Below, one piece after another: positions 26,322 to 34,791 of a stretch of DNA of 35,016 nt. The first letter of the stretch is position 1. Each line of letters starts with the position of its first letter. The notes under the pieces were generated by a model, which searched no databases, was not told the origin of the DNA, and was given only the letters and a program-made list of their open reading frames with translations. A program made the translations under genes and the position numbers. The stretch comes from Treponema sp. (GTDB lineage: Bacteria > Spirochaetota > Spirochaetia > Treponematales > Treponemataceae). The stretch spans positions 1 through 35,016 of the forward strand of contig JAFXDY010000156.1 in NCBI GenBank assembly GCA_017521105.1. Direction: 5' to 3'.

Positions 26322-27821
26322 TTATTTTAATTTCCAAGATGATAACTCGCATTCACCCGAAAAAATAAAATACAAATCATGAACACCAGATTTTAATTTA
26401 GACAAATCTAAATCTGCGTCTTTTGTAGACTTTTTATTTAGTTTAACAGAAGCAATTTCTGTTCCATTGCCACCAAATCCATCTACTTTTACTGTTATTA
26501 CACCTTTTGCCAATTTTTCGTTAGCAAAATTAAATTCAATTTCTTTAAATCCTTTAGAAAAATCTACACCTTTAACACAAATATAAGCTCCATTTTTTAC
26601 AGGACGCAAAGTTTGTAAATTTGTAACAACCACATTACGACAAGAAGCAAAAGTTGCAGCAGGAACCAAGTTAGAAGCATCAAAATTACAAACTTGAGCA
26701 ACGCCTTCTTTTGTTCCTTTTTGAATTGGCAACGAACCATCTTCATTTACATTAAAATTATCAATAAATAAAGCTCTGTATCCGCCTTTTTCCAATCCAA
26801 CAGTTTTTTCCAAAGTTTGGGTATGATAAGCGATGTACCATTTATTCTTAAAATTAAAAATCCAGTGGTGATTATTTCCGCTTGCACCAAAATATGTAGC
26901 AGGATTTTCCAAAGTATAACCTTTATATTCAAAAGGTCCCAAAGGATTTTTAGAAGTCATATATCCAATTACAGCAATTGGCATTTTATCTTTGTCTGTA
27001 GAATTTTTTCTATCAATCCAGTTTGTACAATATGTGTAATAATATGTATCGCCAATTTTGTTAATTCCAGAATCTTCAAATAAGAAAGGGGCATCTATTA
27101 CCTGTGGAATACCATCAATTTCAATCATATTATCTTTTAATGCAACACATCTTGCTGTTTTTGGATGTTCATATTTATCTTCATCATGACCGCCTCCAAA
27201 ATATATATAACCTTTACCGTCAGTATCAACAAAAACTGCTGGGTCAAAAAGCCAATTTACTTCAGCACAAGTTGGAGTTTGTCTAGAAATTAAAGGTTTT
27301 TTAATTGGATCAACAAAAGGACCAACAGGAGAATCTGAAACAACTACACCAATTCCGTTTCCGCTATCTGCAAAATATAAAAAGAATTTATCTTTTCCAT
27401 CAATTTTTTTACAAGCAATAGCAGGAGCCCAAGAATTTGCTGCCCATTTTGCATCACCTTTTCCACCATTTTTTCCAGCAATATCAACAACACCGCAATC
27501 AGTCCAGTTTACTAAATCTTTGCTGCAGAAAATATTCAAAGAATTAATTTTATTATATCCATTTGGTTCTTTACCTTTTGTAAATTCAAGTTGCTGCATA
27601 TCATTTGTTGAATAAACATAAACTGTATCTTCGTGAACAAGAACAGCAGGGTCAGCTCCAAATTTATGTGTCATAATTGGATTATTTTCATTTGGCATTT
27701 TAAATGATTTTTCAGCCATTATTTTTTGCATTTCAGAAATATTTTTTGAATTTTGTCCGAATAAAGAACCAAAAAAAGACATTAACAAAAATCCTCCAAA
27801 AATTTTTCTTGATTTTTTCAT
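26322..27821 (-). CDS. Secreted glycoside hydrolase family 43 enzyme with C-terminal carbohydrate-binding domain
   Basis: 499 residues. The signal peptide ends near residue 22 (FLLMSFFGSLFGQ). The five-bladed propeller of GH43 fills about 45-350. The catalytic set can be placed: base Asp 57 in GADPAVLV, pKa-modulating Asp 193 in WLFDPAVFVD, and acid Glu 249 in FLFEDSGINK. Residues about 375-499 look like a CBM6-type beta-sandwich (VKGVDFSKGFKEIEFNF; SGVHDLYFIFSG). GH43 enzymes of this layout are beta-xylosidases or alpha-L-arabinofuranosidases acting on arabinoxylan or arabinan. It is divergent from a second, cytoplasmic GH43 gene across a 90-base gap with an operator candidate. Exact bond specificity cannot be read. 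Confidence 0.88.
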   Translation of the reverse strand: MKKSRKIFGGFLLMSFFGSLFGQNSKNISEMQKIMAEKSFKMPNENNPIMTHKFGADPAVLVHEDTVYVYSTNDMQQLEFTKGKEPNGYNKINSLNIFCSKDLVNWTDCGVVDIAGKNGGKGDAKWAANSWAPAIACKKIDGKDKFFLYFADSGNGIGVVVSDSPVGPFVDPIKKPLISRQTPTCAEVNWLFDPAVFVDTDGKGYIYFGGGHDEDKYEHPKTARCVALKDNMIEIDGIPQVIDAPFLFEDSGINKIGDTYYYTYCTNWIDRKNSTDKDKMPIAVIGYMTSKNPLGPFEYKGYTLENPATYFGASGNNHHWIFNFKNKWYIAYHTQTLEKTVGLEKGGYRALFIDNFNVNEDGSLPIQKGTKEGVAQVCNFDASNLVPAATFASCRNVVVTNLQTLRPVKNGAYICVKGVDFSKGFKEIEFNFANEKLAKGVITVKVDGFGGNGTEIASVKLNKKSTKDADLDLSKLKSGVHDLYFIFSGECELSSWKLK

Positions 27822-27851
27822 ACCTACAGTATAAAGTATAAATGCAAGTTA

Positions 27852-27865
27852 GTAAAACGTTTAAC
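27852..27865. promoter_or_regulatory. Operator candidate 1 (GTAAAACGTTTAAC) between the two GH43 genes
   Basis: A 14-base near-palindrome centred on ACGT, 12 of 14 bases symmetrical. It recurs with one or two changes at 30337-30350 and 34084-34097. The form, a central CG in an AT-rich palindrome, is that of LacI-family operators. It lies 47 bases before the plus-strand ATG and 31 bases before the minus-strand ATG, so it could control both. Confidence 0.5.
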
Positions 27866-27911
27866 CAAAAGTTTACTATTTTTAAGAGATTTCCCCTAGG
27901 AGTAAAAAAAA

Positions 27912-29366
27912 ATGAAAAGACAAGCATTTAATCCATATCTTCCATCTTGGGAATACATTCCAGACGGAGAACCACACGTTTTTGGAGACCGCGTTTACAT
28001 TTACGGTTCCCACGATTATTTTAACGGAAACGTCTTCTGCTTAGGCGATTACGTTTGTTATTCGGCACCAGTTACAGATTTAACAGATTGGAAATACGAA
28101 GGCGTAATTTACGAAAAAACAACAGAAGAAATGACAAAAGATGGACACATGTGTTTATATGCTCCTGATGTTACACAAGGTCCAGACGGTCGTTACTATC
28201 TTTACTACGTGTACGATAAAGTTGGCTTTGTTTCTGTTGCTGTTTGCGATACTCCTGCTGGAAAATACGAATTTTACGGGCATGTTCATTACAAAGACGG
28301 AACTTTATTAGGAAACCGCAAAGGTGATATGCCACAATTTGACCCAGGTGTAATTACAGAAGGGGACAAAACTTACATGTACACAGGTTTTTGTGGAAAT
28401 CACATGAAAGACAGAATTGGAGCAATGGCAACAGTTTTAGACAAAGATATGCTTACAATTATTGAAGAACCTGTAATTATTGCACCAGGTGATTGTTACA
28501 GTGATGTTTCAAAACCTGTAGAAACAGAATGTCCTTACAAACAAGATTCAATTGAAAATTGGAAGGGCTACAAAAATCATGAATTTTTTGAAGCTCCATC
28601 TATTAGAAAAATTGGAGACACATATTATTTTGTATTCTCTTCTGCTGTTATGCACGAACTTTGTTATGCAACAAGTAAAAATCCAACAAGTGGTTTTGAA
28701 TACAAAGGCGTAATTGTAAGTAATGTAGATTTACATATTGACTCATACAAACCAGCTGATATGCCAACAGCTTACGGTGCAAATAATCACGGTGGATTTG
28801 AAGTAATCAACGGTGAATATTACATGTTCTACCACAGACACACAAACGGAACTTGGTATAGTCGTCAAGGTTGTGCAGAAAAAATCAAAATTAATCCAGA
28901 TGGAACAATTGACCAAGTTGAAATTACATCTTGTGGATTAAACAATGGGCCACTTGAAGCAAAAGGACAATATCCTGCATATATCGCTTGTAATTTGTTC
29001 TTGGCAAAAAATCCTGTAATGTACATAAAAGGAAAAACTGAGCCATTAATTACACAAGAAGGTCGTGATGGTGACCAAGAATTAGGCTTTATTGATAACG
29101 TGCAAGATTCAACTACAATTGGATTCAAATATTTTGACTGTAAAAATGTAAAATCAATTTCCATTGCAATTCGTGGATATTGTGGCGGAACTTATCAAGT
29201 AAAAACATCATTAGACGGAGAGCCTGTAGGCACAATTGAAATTGAAAGTCGAAACATCTGGCATAAATACACAATTGACGTAAACATTCCAGATGGAATT
29301 CATCCAATTTACCTTGTATACAACGGCTGGGGAAACCACCAGTTAAAATACATAGAATTTAATTAA
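27912..29366 (+). CDS. Cytoplasmic glycoside hydrolase family 43 enzyme
   Basis: 484 residues without a signal peptide. The start reads NPYLPSWEYIPDGEPHVFGD, typical of a GH43 subgroup with Asp 18 or Glu 20 at the base position. Asp 144 in QFDPGVI and Glu 227 in FFEAPSIRK fit the modulator and acid. The C-terminal third (about 345-484) is a second beta-sandwich resembling a CBM6-like domain (KSISIAIRGYCGGTYQVKTS). Being inside the cell and next to an oligosaccharide importer, it probably finishes cleavage of imported xylo- or arabino-oligosaccharides. GGAG lies 12 bases before the ATG. Its end overlaps the convergent araC-type gene by 8 bases. Confidence 0.88.
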   Translation: MKRQAFNPYLPSWEYIPDGEPHVFGDRVYIYGSHDYFNGNVFCLGDYVCYSAPVTDLTDWKYEGVIYEKTTEEMTKDGHMCLYAPDVTQGPDGRYYLYYVYDKVGFVSVAVCDTPAGKYEFYGHVHYKDGTLLGNRKGDMPQFDPGVITEGDKTYMYTGFCGNHMKDRIGAMATVLDKDMLTIIEEPVIIAPGDCYSDVSKPVETECPYKQDSIENWKGYKNHEFFEAPSIRKIGDTYYFVFSSAVMHELCYATSKNPTSGFEYKGVIVSNVDLHIDSYKPADMPTAYGANNHGGFEVINGEYYMFYHRHTNGTWYSRQGCAEKIKINPDGTIDQVEITSCGLNNGPLEAKGQYPAYIACNLFLAKNPVMYIKGKTEPLITQEGRDGDQELGFIDNVQDSTTIGFKYFDCKNVKSISIAIRGYCGGTYQVKTSLDGEPVGTIEIESRNIWHKYTIDVNIPDGIHPIYLVYNGWGNHQLKYIEFN

Positions 29367-30225
29367 TTCTATCTTTTGCATCTTTTGCAGAATTTGGCTT
29401 CATACTATTTTTACCTTTCATTTGGTATTGTTTAGGAGTACAATTCATATACTGCTTAAACACCCTAGAAAAGTACTGAATATTATTAAAGCCAAATTCT
29501 GTAGCAATTTCCGTAATATTCTTTTTTGAATAAATCAATTCCAAACACGCTTTTTCAATTCTGTATTTATTAATATATTCAACAAGATTCATCCCTGTAT
29601 GTTCTTTGAACAATCTAATAAAATGACTACGGCTATAGTTTGTTAATTTTAAAACATCCTGTAATTCTATGTTGTCTGCAAAATTGTCTTTGATATATTC
29701 AATAGCAATATCAATCGCAGAAATATTATATTTTGTTTGTTTTCTTAAAAGAGCTACCGTCTCATACTGATTTGTAATAATCAAATAAGAAAGAATATCA
29801 AAAAGCAATGTAGTTTGTAAAATTTCATATCCTGGAGTTTTTTTATTTGAACTATCACAAAGTAAAACTAAATGGTCCAAAATTTTATCTGATAATTCAA
29901 CAAATCTTTTAAGACGAACACTATCAAAAAACTCACGGCAAGGATTATTTTCAAAACCAAAAACTGAAGAATCAAATACTAAAGAACAATATTCAAAAGA
30001 ATCATTACCTATTGATTTTACACTATGAACTTCTAATGGTTGAATAAAAACAACACTACCAGCACTCAACTTGTATGATTTACCACCAATTTCAAAATTA
30101 ACATACCCTTTTTTCAAATAAAAGAACTCAAAAACAACATGATGATGTCTTTCAATCTTCTTTTCTTGCTGAAAAATGTTTATAATTGGGTAAACAGGAG
30201 CATTTTTTTCAATATTTTCACTCAT
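29359..30225 (-). CDS. AraC-family regulator with N-terminal cupin sensor
   Basis: 288 residues. An AraC-type cupin domain lies at about 20-110 (HHHVVFEFFYLKKGYVNFEI; GSVVFIQPLEVHSV). The C-terminal pair of helix-turn-helix motifs lies at about 185-275: DNIELQDVLKLTNYSRSHFI and NITEIATEFGFNNIQYFSRV, followed by FKQYMNCTPKQY, the family signature. Such regulators sense sugars or their breakdown products and activate nearby catabolic genes. It sits between the GH43 gene and the LplABC-like importer and is divergent from the latter, so control of this island is likely. Its stop overlaps the GH43 stop by 8 bases. Confidence 0.92.
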   Translation of the reverse strand: MSENIEKNAPVYPIINIFQQEKKIERHHHVVFEFFYLKKGYVNFEIGGKSYKLSAGSVVFIQPLEVHSVKSIGNDSFEYCSLVFDSSVFGFENNPCREFFDSVRLKRFVELSDKILDHLVLLCDSSNKKTPGYEILQTTLLFDILSYLIITNQYETVALLRKQTKYNISAIDIAIEYIKDNFADNIELQDVLKLTNYSRSHFIRLFKEHTGMNLVEYINKYRIEKACLELIYSKKNITEIATEFGFNNIQYFSRVFKQYMNCTPKQYQMKGKNSMKPNSAKDAKDRIN

Positions 30226-30395
30226 TATTTATATAATAATACCTTTTTTATGTTTGCGCCACCCTTTTTAAGATAAAAATATAACTTTTATGATACTTTT
30301 GGTGTTTTTTTTCAAGTTTATGAGTTTTATGCTTATGAATAACGTTTAACTGTTAATCTTTTTAAATTTTAAAAAGTCAAACTAAGGAGGACTTT
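30226..30395 (+). promoter_or_regulatory. Importer promoter region with direct repeats and operator candidate 2
   Basis: This 170-base gap separates the araC-type gene from the divergent importer. TTTATGA occurs at 30287-30293 and 30317-30323, and CTTATGA at 30332-30338, in direct repeat as AraC-family sites often are. GAATAACGTTTAAC (30337-30350) matches operator candidate 1 at 12 of 14 positions. The gap ends with the strong Shine-Dalgarno AAGGAGGA. Exact -35 and -10 boxes are not clear. Confidence 0.45.
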
Positions 30396-32045
30396 ATGAA
30401 AAAGATAATGTTGATGGCTTGTACAGCTTTATTAGCATTAAACTTGGTTGGATGTAAAGGTGGAGAAGCTAAAGCTAAAAAACCACTTAACATCTCAATT
30501 TTTACAATTCAGCAGAGACAACAGCCACCTGCTGACAACAAAATCTACAAATGGATTGAAGAGAAATTTGGTGTAACTTTCTCTTTCGATATCCTTGTTG
30601 GTGATAAAGACCAAAAAATTGGTGTACTTATCGCTTCTGGTGACTTACCTGACTTAGTTGAAGTTGATTCAACAAAATTCCAAGATGCAGGTTGTCTCCT
30701 TCCAATCGAAGACCTTATTGAACAATATGGTCCAAATCTTAAAAAACACTATGCTAAAGATTGGGCAAAAATCGTAGAACCAGACGGACACGTTTACTGT
30801 CTTCCAAACTGGGGTGTATACGATGGTCCAGATCAAGGAACATTCTACAACCAAAACGGTTTCTGGGTTCAAAAAGAAGTTCTTAAAGAATTTGGATATC
30901 CAATTATCAAAACTGTAGATGAATTCTTTGATTTAATCGAAAAATATGCTAAAAAATATCCAACAATTGATGGAGCTCCAACAATTCCATTCAGTATCAT
31001 CACAGCTGACTGGGAAGCATTCAACTTGTGGAACCCACCAGCATTCTTGGCTGGTTATCCAAACGATGGTAACGGACACGTTGACTTAGTAGACGGAAAA
31101 TATGTTTACACAGACAACTTCACAGATGCTAATGCTAAACGTTGGTTCAAACTTGCTAACGGATATTTCCAAAGAGGTCTTATCGATCCAGCTTCATTCA
31201 CAGACAACCGTGACCAATACTATGCAAAAATTGCTCAAGGTCGTGTACTTGGTATGTTCATCCAAGGATGGCAATTCCAAGGTGATACAGAAAACACATT
31301 AAAAACAGCTGGTAAATATAACAGAACTTATGCTCCACTTCCAATCGTATTTGATGAAAGCATTAAACCACACTACCGTGACATCACAATTCCTAACATT
31401 CGTCGTGGATACGGATTCACAACAAAATGTGGTAAAGAAAAAGCTATCGAAATCATCAAATTCATGGATGAAATGATTAAAGAAGAAAACCAAAAAGTTC
31501 TCCAATGGGGAATTGAAGGTGAAGACTGGCAAAAAGATGACCAAGGTCGTCCTTACAGAACAGAACAACAAAGAAAAGACCAATCAGATCCAAACTGGAT
31601 TCTTCACAACAAAGCAACACTTTGGTTCGAAGAAGCTCCAAAAATGGAAGGTTCTTTCTCTGACGGATTTGCTACAGTTATGGCTAACCAACCATGGGAA
31701 TTCCAAGCTGATGCTAAACAAGAAGATATCGAATTGTGGAATGCTTACGGTGTAGCTTCTTATGCTGCTCTTGTAGATCCAAACCCACCTGCAAATGCTG
31801 GATGGTATCCAATGTGGCAAGAAGTTCCATCTGATGGATCTGAAGCTGCTCTTGCATTAAGCAAACTTGAAACAATTCAAAGAAGAGCTCTCCCAGACAT
31901 GATCATGGGTGATCCAGCTGACTTTGATGCTAAATGGGATGCTTATGTAAATGATATGAATGCTGCTGGAATTAAAAAATACGTAGAATTCATGCAAGAA
32001 AGACTTGAAGATCGCGTATCTAAATTTGGTGGATTTCCAGAATAA
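30396..32045 (+). CDS. Oligosaccharide-binding lipoprotein of an LplA-like ABC importer
   Basis: 549 residues. The lipoprotein signal ends at NLVGC (Cys 20). The size and pattern (KIYKWIEEKFGVTFSFDI; LIASGDLPDLVEVD; LVDGKYVYTDN; RGLIDPASFTDNRDQYYAKI) fit the large family-1 solute-binding proteins of the LplA/YtcQ type, which capture complex oligosaccharides. Codon choice and the AAGGAGGA site indicate very strong expression, as usual for binding proteins. A hairpin with a T-run after the stop probably reduces read-through into the two permease genes. The partner hydrolases suggest xylo-/arabino-oligosaccharides, an inference from context only. Confidence 0.93.
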   Translation: MKKIMLMACTALLALNLVGCKGGEAKAKKPLNISIFTIQQRQQPPADNKIYKWIEEKFGVTFSFDILVGDKDQKIGVLIASGDLPDLVEVDSTKFQDAGCLLPIEDLIEQYGPNLKKHYAKDWAKIVEPDGHVYCLPNWGVYDGPDQGTFYNQNGFWVQKEVLKEFGYPIIKTVDEFFDLIEKYAKKYPTIDGAPTIPFSIITADWEAFNLWNPPAFLAGYPNDGNGHVDLVDGKYVYTDNFTDANAKRWFKLANGYFQRGLIDPASFTDNRDQYYAKIAQGRVLGMFIQGWQFQGDTENTLKTAGKYNRTYAPLPIVFDESIKPHYRDITIPNIRRGYGFTTKCGKEKAIEIIKFMDEMIKEENQKVLQWGIEGEDWQKDDQGRPYRTEQQRKDQSDPNWILHNKATLWFEEAPKMEGSFSDGFATVMANQPWEFQADAKQEDIELWNAYGVASYAALVDPNPPANAGWYPMWQEVPSDGSEAALALSKLETIQRRALPDMIMGDPADFDAKWDAYVNDMNAAGIKKYVEFMQERLEDRVSKFGGFPE

Positions 32046-32073
32046 TCTACAATAATAATTTAGTTTATTAATT

Positions 32074-32112
32074 AAACGTACGGTTTGCAGTTTTGCAGAT
32101 CGTACGTTTTTT
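32074..32112 (+). terminator. Intercistronic partial terminator between the binding protein and permeases
   Basis: AAACGTACG (32074-32082) pairs perfectly with CGTACGTTT (32101-32109) around an 18-base loop, followed by T6. Its place inside the operon suggests attenuation that gives more binding protein than permease. Confidence 0.8.
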
Positions 32113-32135
32113 CTTGAAATTCAAAAAGGTGCTTT

Positions 32136-33095
32136 ATGAAAAATAAAAAAACTACACAATCTACAGAAACTGAATTAATCTTAAAACGTAGTTTCTGGAA
32201 GTCTCTTGGTAAACAAAAGCAACTTATTGTAATGTCATTACCTTTTGTTTTGTACATAATCCTTTTTAAATTCGTTCCACTTACAGGTTGGACAATGGCT
32301 TTCCAAGATTACAAACCTGCTAAGTCTATGTTTAACCAAACTTGGGTTGGATTTAAATGGTTTTTATTCCTCTTCAAAGATAAAGAATTTTTATTTGCAT
32401 TAAGAAACACAATTGCAATGAGCCTTATGTCTACAGCATTAGGTTACATTTCTGCAATTTTAATAGCAATTTTATTGAATGAAGTAAAAACAATTGCTGT
32501 AAAAAGATTTGTTCAAACAGTTTCTTACTTACCACACTTTTTATCTTGGATTATTGTAACAGGTTTAGTTGCAAACGTTCTTTCAGTTGAAGACGGTATT
32601 TTGAATAACATTCTTTTGTGGCTAGGTATTATTGACAAACCAATCCTATGGCTTTCTGTACCAAAATATTTCTGGCATATTATTGCTTGGACTTACGTTT
32701 GGAAAGAAGTAGGTTGGAATACAATTGTATACTTAGGTGCAATGACTGCTATTGACCCATGTTTATATGAAGCCGCTCAAATTGACGGATGTGGTCGTCT
32801 TAGAAAAATCTGGCATATTACTTTACCAGGAATTAAACCAACAATCATCATCATGATGATTATGAGTGCGGGACATATTCTTGATGCTAACTTTGAAATG
32901 CCATACTTCTTACAAAACGGACTTATCCAAGAAGTAGCTACTCAAATTGATATTTATGTATTAAAATATGGTTTCAAACTCTTTAATTTCTCTCTTGCAA
33001 CTGCTGCTGGTATTTTCAAAAATGTTGTAAACATTTTGTTATTACTTGCTGCTAACTATGTTGCTAAGAAAGCTGGTGAGGAGCGTTTAATATGA
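32136..33095 (+). CDS. LplB-like ABC sugar permease (MalF side)
   Basis: 319 residues with six predicted TM helices after a charged N-terminus. The EAA coupling motif reads EAAQIDGCGRLRKIWHITLP (near 208-227), the normal sequence for contact with the ATPase. The family (LplB/YteP) pairs with LplC-like proteins to import oligosaccharides. The ATG at 32136 has AAAGGTG upstream and lies 24 bases past the intercistronic hairpin. Its stop overlaps the next gene's start as ATGA. No ATPase gene lies in the cluster, so a shared MsmX/UgpC-type ATPase encoded elsewhere is expected. Confidence 0.93.
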   Translation: MKNKKTTQSTETELILKRSFWKSLGKQKQLIVMSLPFVLYIILFKFVPLTGWTMAFQDYKPAKSMFNQTWVGFKWFLFLFKDKEFLFALRNTIAMSLMSTALGYISAILIAILLNEVKTIAVKRFVQTVSYLPHFLSWIIVTGLVANVLSVEDGILNNILLWLGIIDKPILWLSVPKYFWHIIAWTYVWKEVGWNTIVYLGAMTAIDPCLYEAAQIDGCGRLRKIWHITLPGIKPTIIIMMIMSAGHILDANFEMPYFLQNGLIQEVATQIDIYVLKYGFKLFNFSLATAAGIFKNVVNILLLLAANYVAKKAGEERLI

Positions 33096-34033
33096 TAGAA
33101 AAGAAGTACGATTATTTAGCTGCAAAAAGAAGAACTCAAATTGGAAACATTATATTTAATGTAATAAACGCTCTTGTTCTTACTTTTTTAGTTGTTGTAA
33201 CTGTTTATCCATTCTGGAATACAATTGCAATTTCATTTAATGACGGATTAGATGCTATTGCTGGTAAAATTCACCTTTGGCCAAGAAAATTTACATGGCA
33301 AAACTATAAAGCATTGTTTACAACAGGGCAAATTTTTAATGCTTTTGTTATTTCTGTTACAAGAACACTTCTTCAAAGTGTATTGAGCGTATTCTGTACT
33401 TGTATGCTTGCTTATGCATTAAGCCGCAAAGAATATGTACTAAGAAAGCCATTAACTTCTGTTTTGGTTGTTTCTATGTACGTAAGTGCTGGTCTTATTC
33501 CTAGTTATATGTTGATTAAAAACTTGGGTATGTTAAACAGCTATTGGGTTTACATTATTCCAAACTTAGTAGACGTTTTTAACTTTATCCTTGTAAGAAC
33601 ATATATTAATGGTTTACCAGACAGCTTTGTTGAATCTGCAAGAATTGATGGTGCAAACGAATTTAAGATCTTCTTGGGAATCATTTTCCCTCTTATCATT
33701 CCTTCTGTAGCTATGATTTGTTTATTTGTTGCCGTAGGTGCATGGAACAGCTGGTTTGATACTTACCTTTATACATCAGCAAAACCTAACTTGTATTCAT
33801 TACAATATGTACTTATGCAATTCTTAAATTCAAGTCAGAACCAGAGTAACTCTGCAGCCGATGCAAACTCAATGGCTGTTGCAGCTGCCGCAGGTTCAAG
33901 TGGATCAATGGTAACACCAATTACACTTAGATCTTCAATTACAGTAATTGCAACAGTTCCTATTTTGGTTGTGTATCCATTCATGCAAAGATACTTTGTT
34001 GTTGGTATGACAATTGGTGGTGTAAAAGAATAG
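33092..34033 (+). CDS. LplC-like ABC sugar permease (MalG side)
   Basis: 313 residues with six TM helices. The EAA motif reads ESARIDGANEFKIFLGIIFP (near 188-207). The C-terminus ends FVVGMTIGGVKE, the typical ending of LplC/YtcP-type permeases. An Ala/Ser-rich insert (NSSQNQSNSAADANSMAVAA, near 248-267) sits in the last outside loop, as in relatives. The start overlaps the preceding permease gene (ATGA), and GAGGAG lies just upstream within it. It ends the importer operon, followed by a hairpin terminator. Confidence 0.93.
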   Translation: MIEKKYDYLAAKRRTQIGNIIFNVINALVLTFLVVVTVYPFWNTIAISFNDGLDAIAGKIHLWPRKFTWQNYKALFTTGQIFNAFVISVTRTLLQSVLSVFCTCMLAYALSRKEYVLRKPLTSVLVVSMYVSAGLIPSYMLIKNLGMLNSYWVYIIPNLVDVFNFILVRTYINGLPDSFVESARIDGANEFKIFLGIIFPLIIPSVAMICLFVAVGAWNSWFDTYLYTSAKPNLYSLQYVLMQFLNSSQNQSNSAADANSMAVAAAAGSSGSMVTPITLRSSITVIATVPILVVYPFMQRYFVVGMTIGGVKE

Positions 34034-34045
34034 TTTTTTTATATT

Positions 34046-34070
34046 ATGGGAGTTCTAATGCTCCCATTTT
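34046..34070 (+). terminator. Terminator of the LplABC-like operon
   Basis: ATGGGAG (34046-34052) pairs with CTCCCAT (34061-34067) around an 8-base loop, followed by TTT. It lies 12 bases after the second permease stop. Confidence 0.8.
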
Positions 34071-34083
34071 ATAAATCAATTTA

Positions 34084-34097
34084 GTTAATCGTTTTAC
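34084..34097 (-). promoter_or_regulatory. Operator candidate 3 (minus strand GTAAAACGATTAAC)
   Basis: This differs from operator candidate 1 at one of 14 bases. It lies between two terminators after the importer operon, not next to a start codon: the closest gene (34791, minus) begins 700 bases away. It could be an auxiliary or looping site, or a chance match. Confidence 0.3.
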
Positions 34098-34117
34098 AAA
34101 AACCACAACGCTTTTCT

Positions 34118-34183
34118 TAAAAAAAGAGACCATTATTAAAAGTTTTGCAAAAGCAATACTTTTAATGCAGTCTCTTTTTTTTT
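34118..34183. terminator. Bidirectional terminator between the importer operon and the barrel gene
   Basis: AGAGAC (34125-34130) pairs with GTCTCT (34170-34175), and inside it ATTAAAAGT (34135-34143) pairs with ACTTTTAAT (34158-34166). A-run and T-run tails flank the hairpin, so it can end both converging transcripts. Confidence 0.85.
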
Positions 34184-34188
34184 GTTTA

Positions 34189-34791
34189 CTAGATATTCAC
34201 TTTTACGCCCATTCCAAAAGAAGTAGTTCCAATATACAAATTATTATAGTCCAAATTAAAACTTTCTATATTTGTAACATTAAAATTGAATCTTCCCCAC
34301 CCTACCAAAGAAACATATTTTGAAAAGCTTACTTCAACACCTGGATTAAATACAAAACTAACACAATTTGTTGCATCAAAGTTTTCTTTTATTGTATTCT
34401 GATAATCATTATAAATAAAATCACCAGAATTTATGTTTATTCCAACACCTGTTTTTATGTAGGGTTTTACAAAAATAAAATTAAACTTATAACACGCAAT
34501 AATTTGTGGTGTAATATTCCTAAATCTAAAATCAAAAGTATTTGGATTACAATTTCCAATAAAATCCATTTGAACAGCCACTTCAAAAGACAAATCCGGA
34601 ACATAGCGAAATGGAGCTATTCCAAAATACGGAGTAATTTCAAAACCACCAGAATAACCAATTTCATTAATATTAGAACCAGCATACCCCATATCTGTTC
34701 CAATATAAAATTTTGGTCTTGATTTTTCTTGTGAAGTTAATTTTATAAACACACAAGAAAAAATTAATAAAGTAATTAAGATTTTTTTCAT
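34189..34791 (-). CDS. Small outer-membrane beta-barrel protein
   Basis: 200 residues. The signal peptide is MKKILITLLIFSCVFIKLTS (cleavage near residue 20). The rest alternates hydrophobic and polar residues in short strands: FYIGTDMGYAG, GGFEITPYFGIAPF, LSFEVAVQMDF, FVKPYIKTGVGININ, FVFNPGVEVSF, LVGWGRFNFNV and LYIGTTSFGMGVKVNI. This is the pattern of an eight-stranded outer-membrane-protein barrel (OMP_b-brl type). Such proteins are usually structural or adhesive; no function can be read. The ATG at 34791 has GGTATTAATT upstream with only a weak ribosome site. It stands outside the sugar importer operon behind a bidirectional terminator. Confidence 0.78.
   Translation of the reverse strand: MKKILITLLIFSCVFIKLTSQEKSRPKFYIGTDMGYAGSNINEIGYSGGFEITPYFGIAPFRYVPDLSFEVAVQMDFIGNCNPNTFDFRFRNITPQIIACYKFNFIFVKPYIKTGVGININSGDFIYNDYQNTIKENFDATNCVSFVFNPGVEVSFSKYVSLVGWGRFNFNVTNIESFNLDYNNLYIGTTSFGMGVKVNI

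Noticed and set aside
32074-32112. Riboswitch between the binding-protein and permease genes
   Set aside because: It is a single perfect 9-bp stem followed by a T-run, which is fully explained as a partial terminator.
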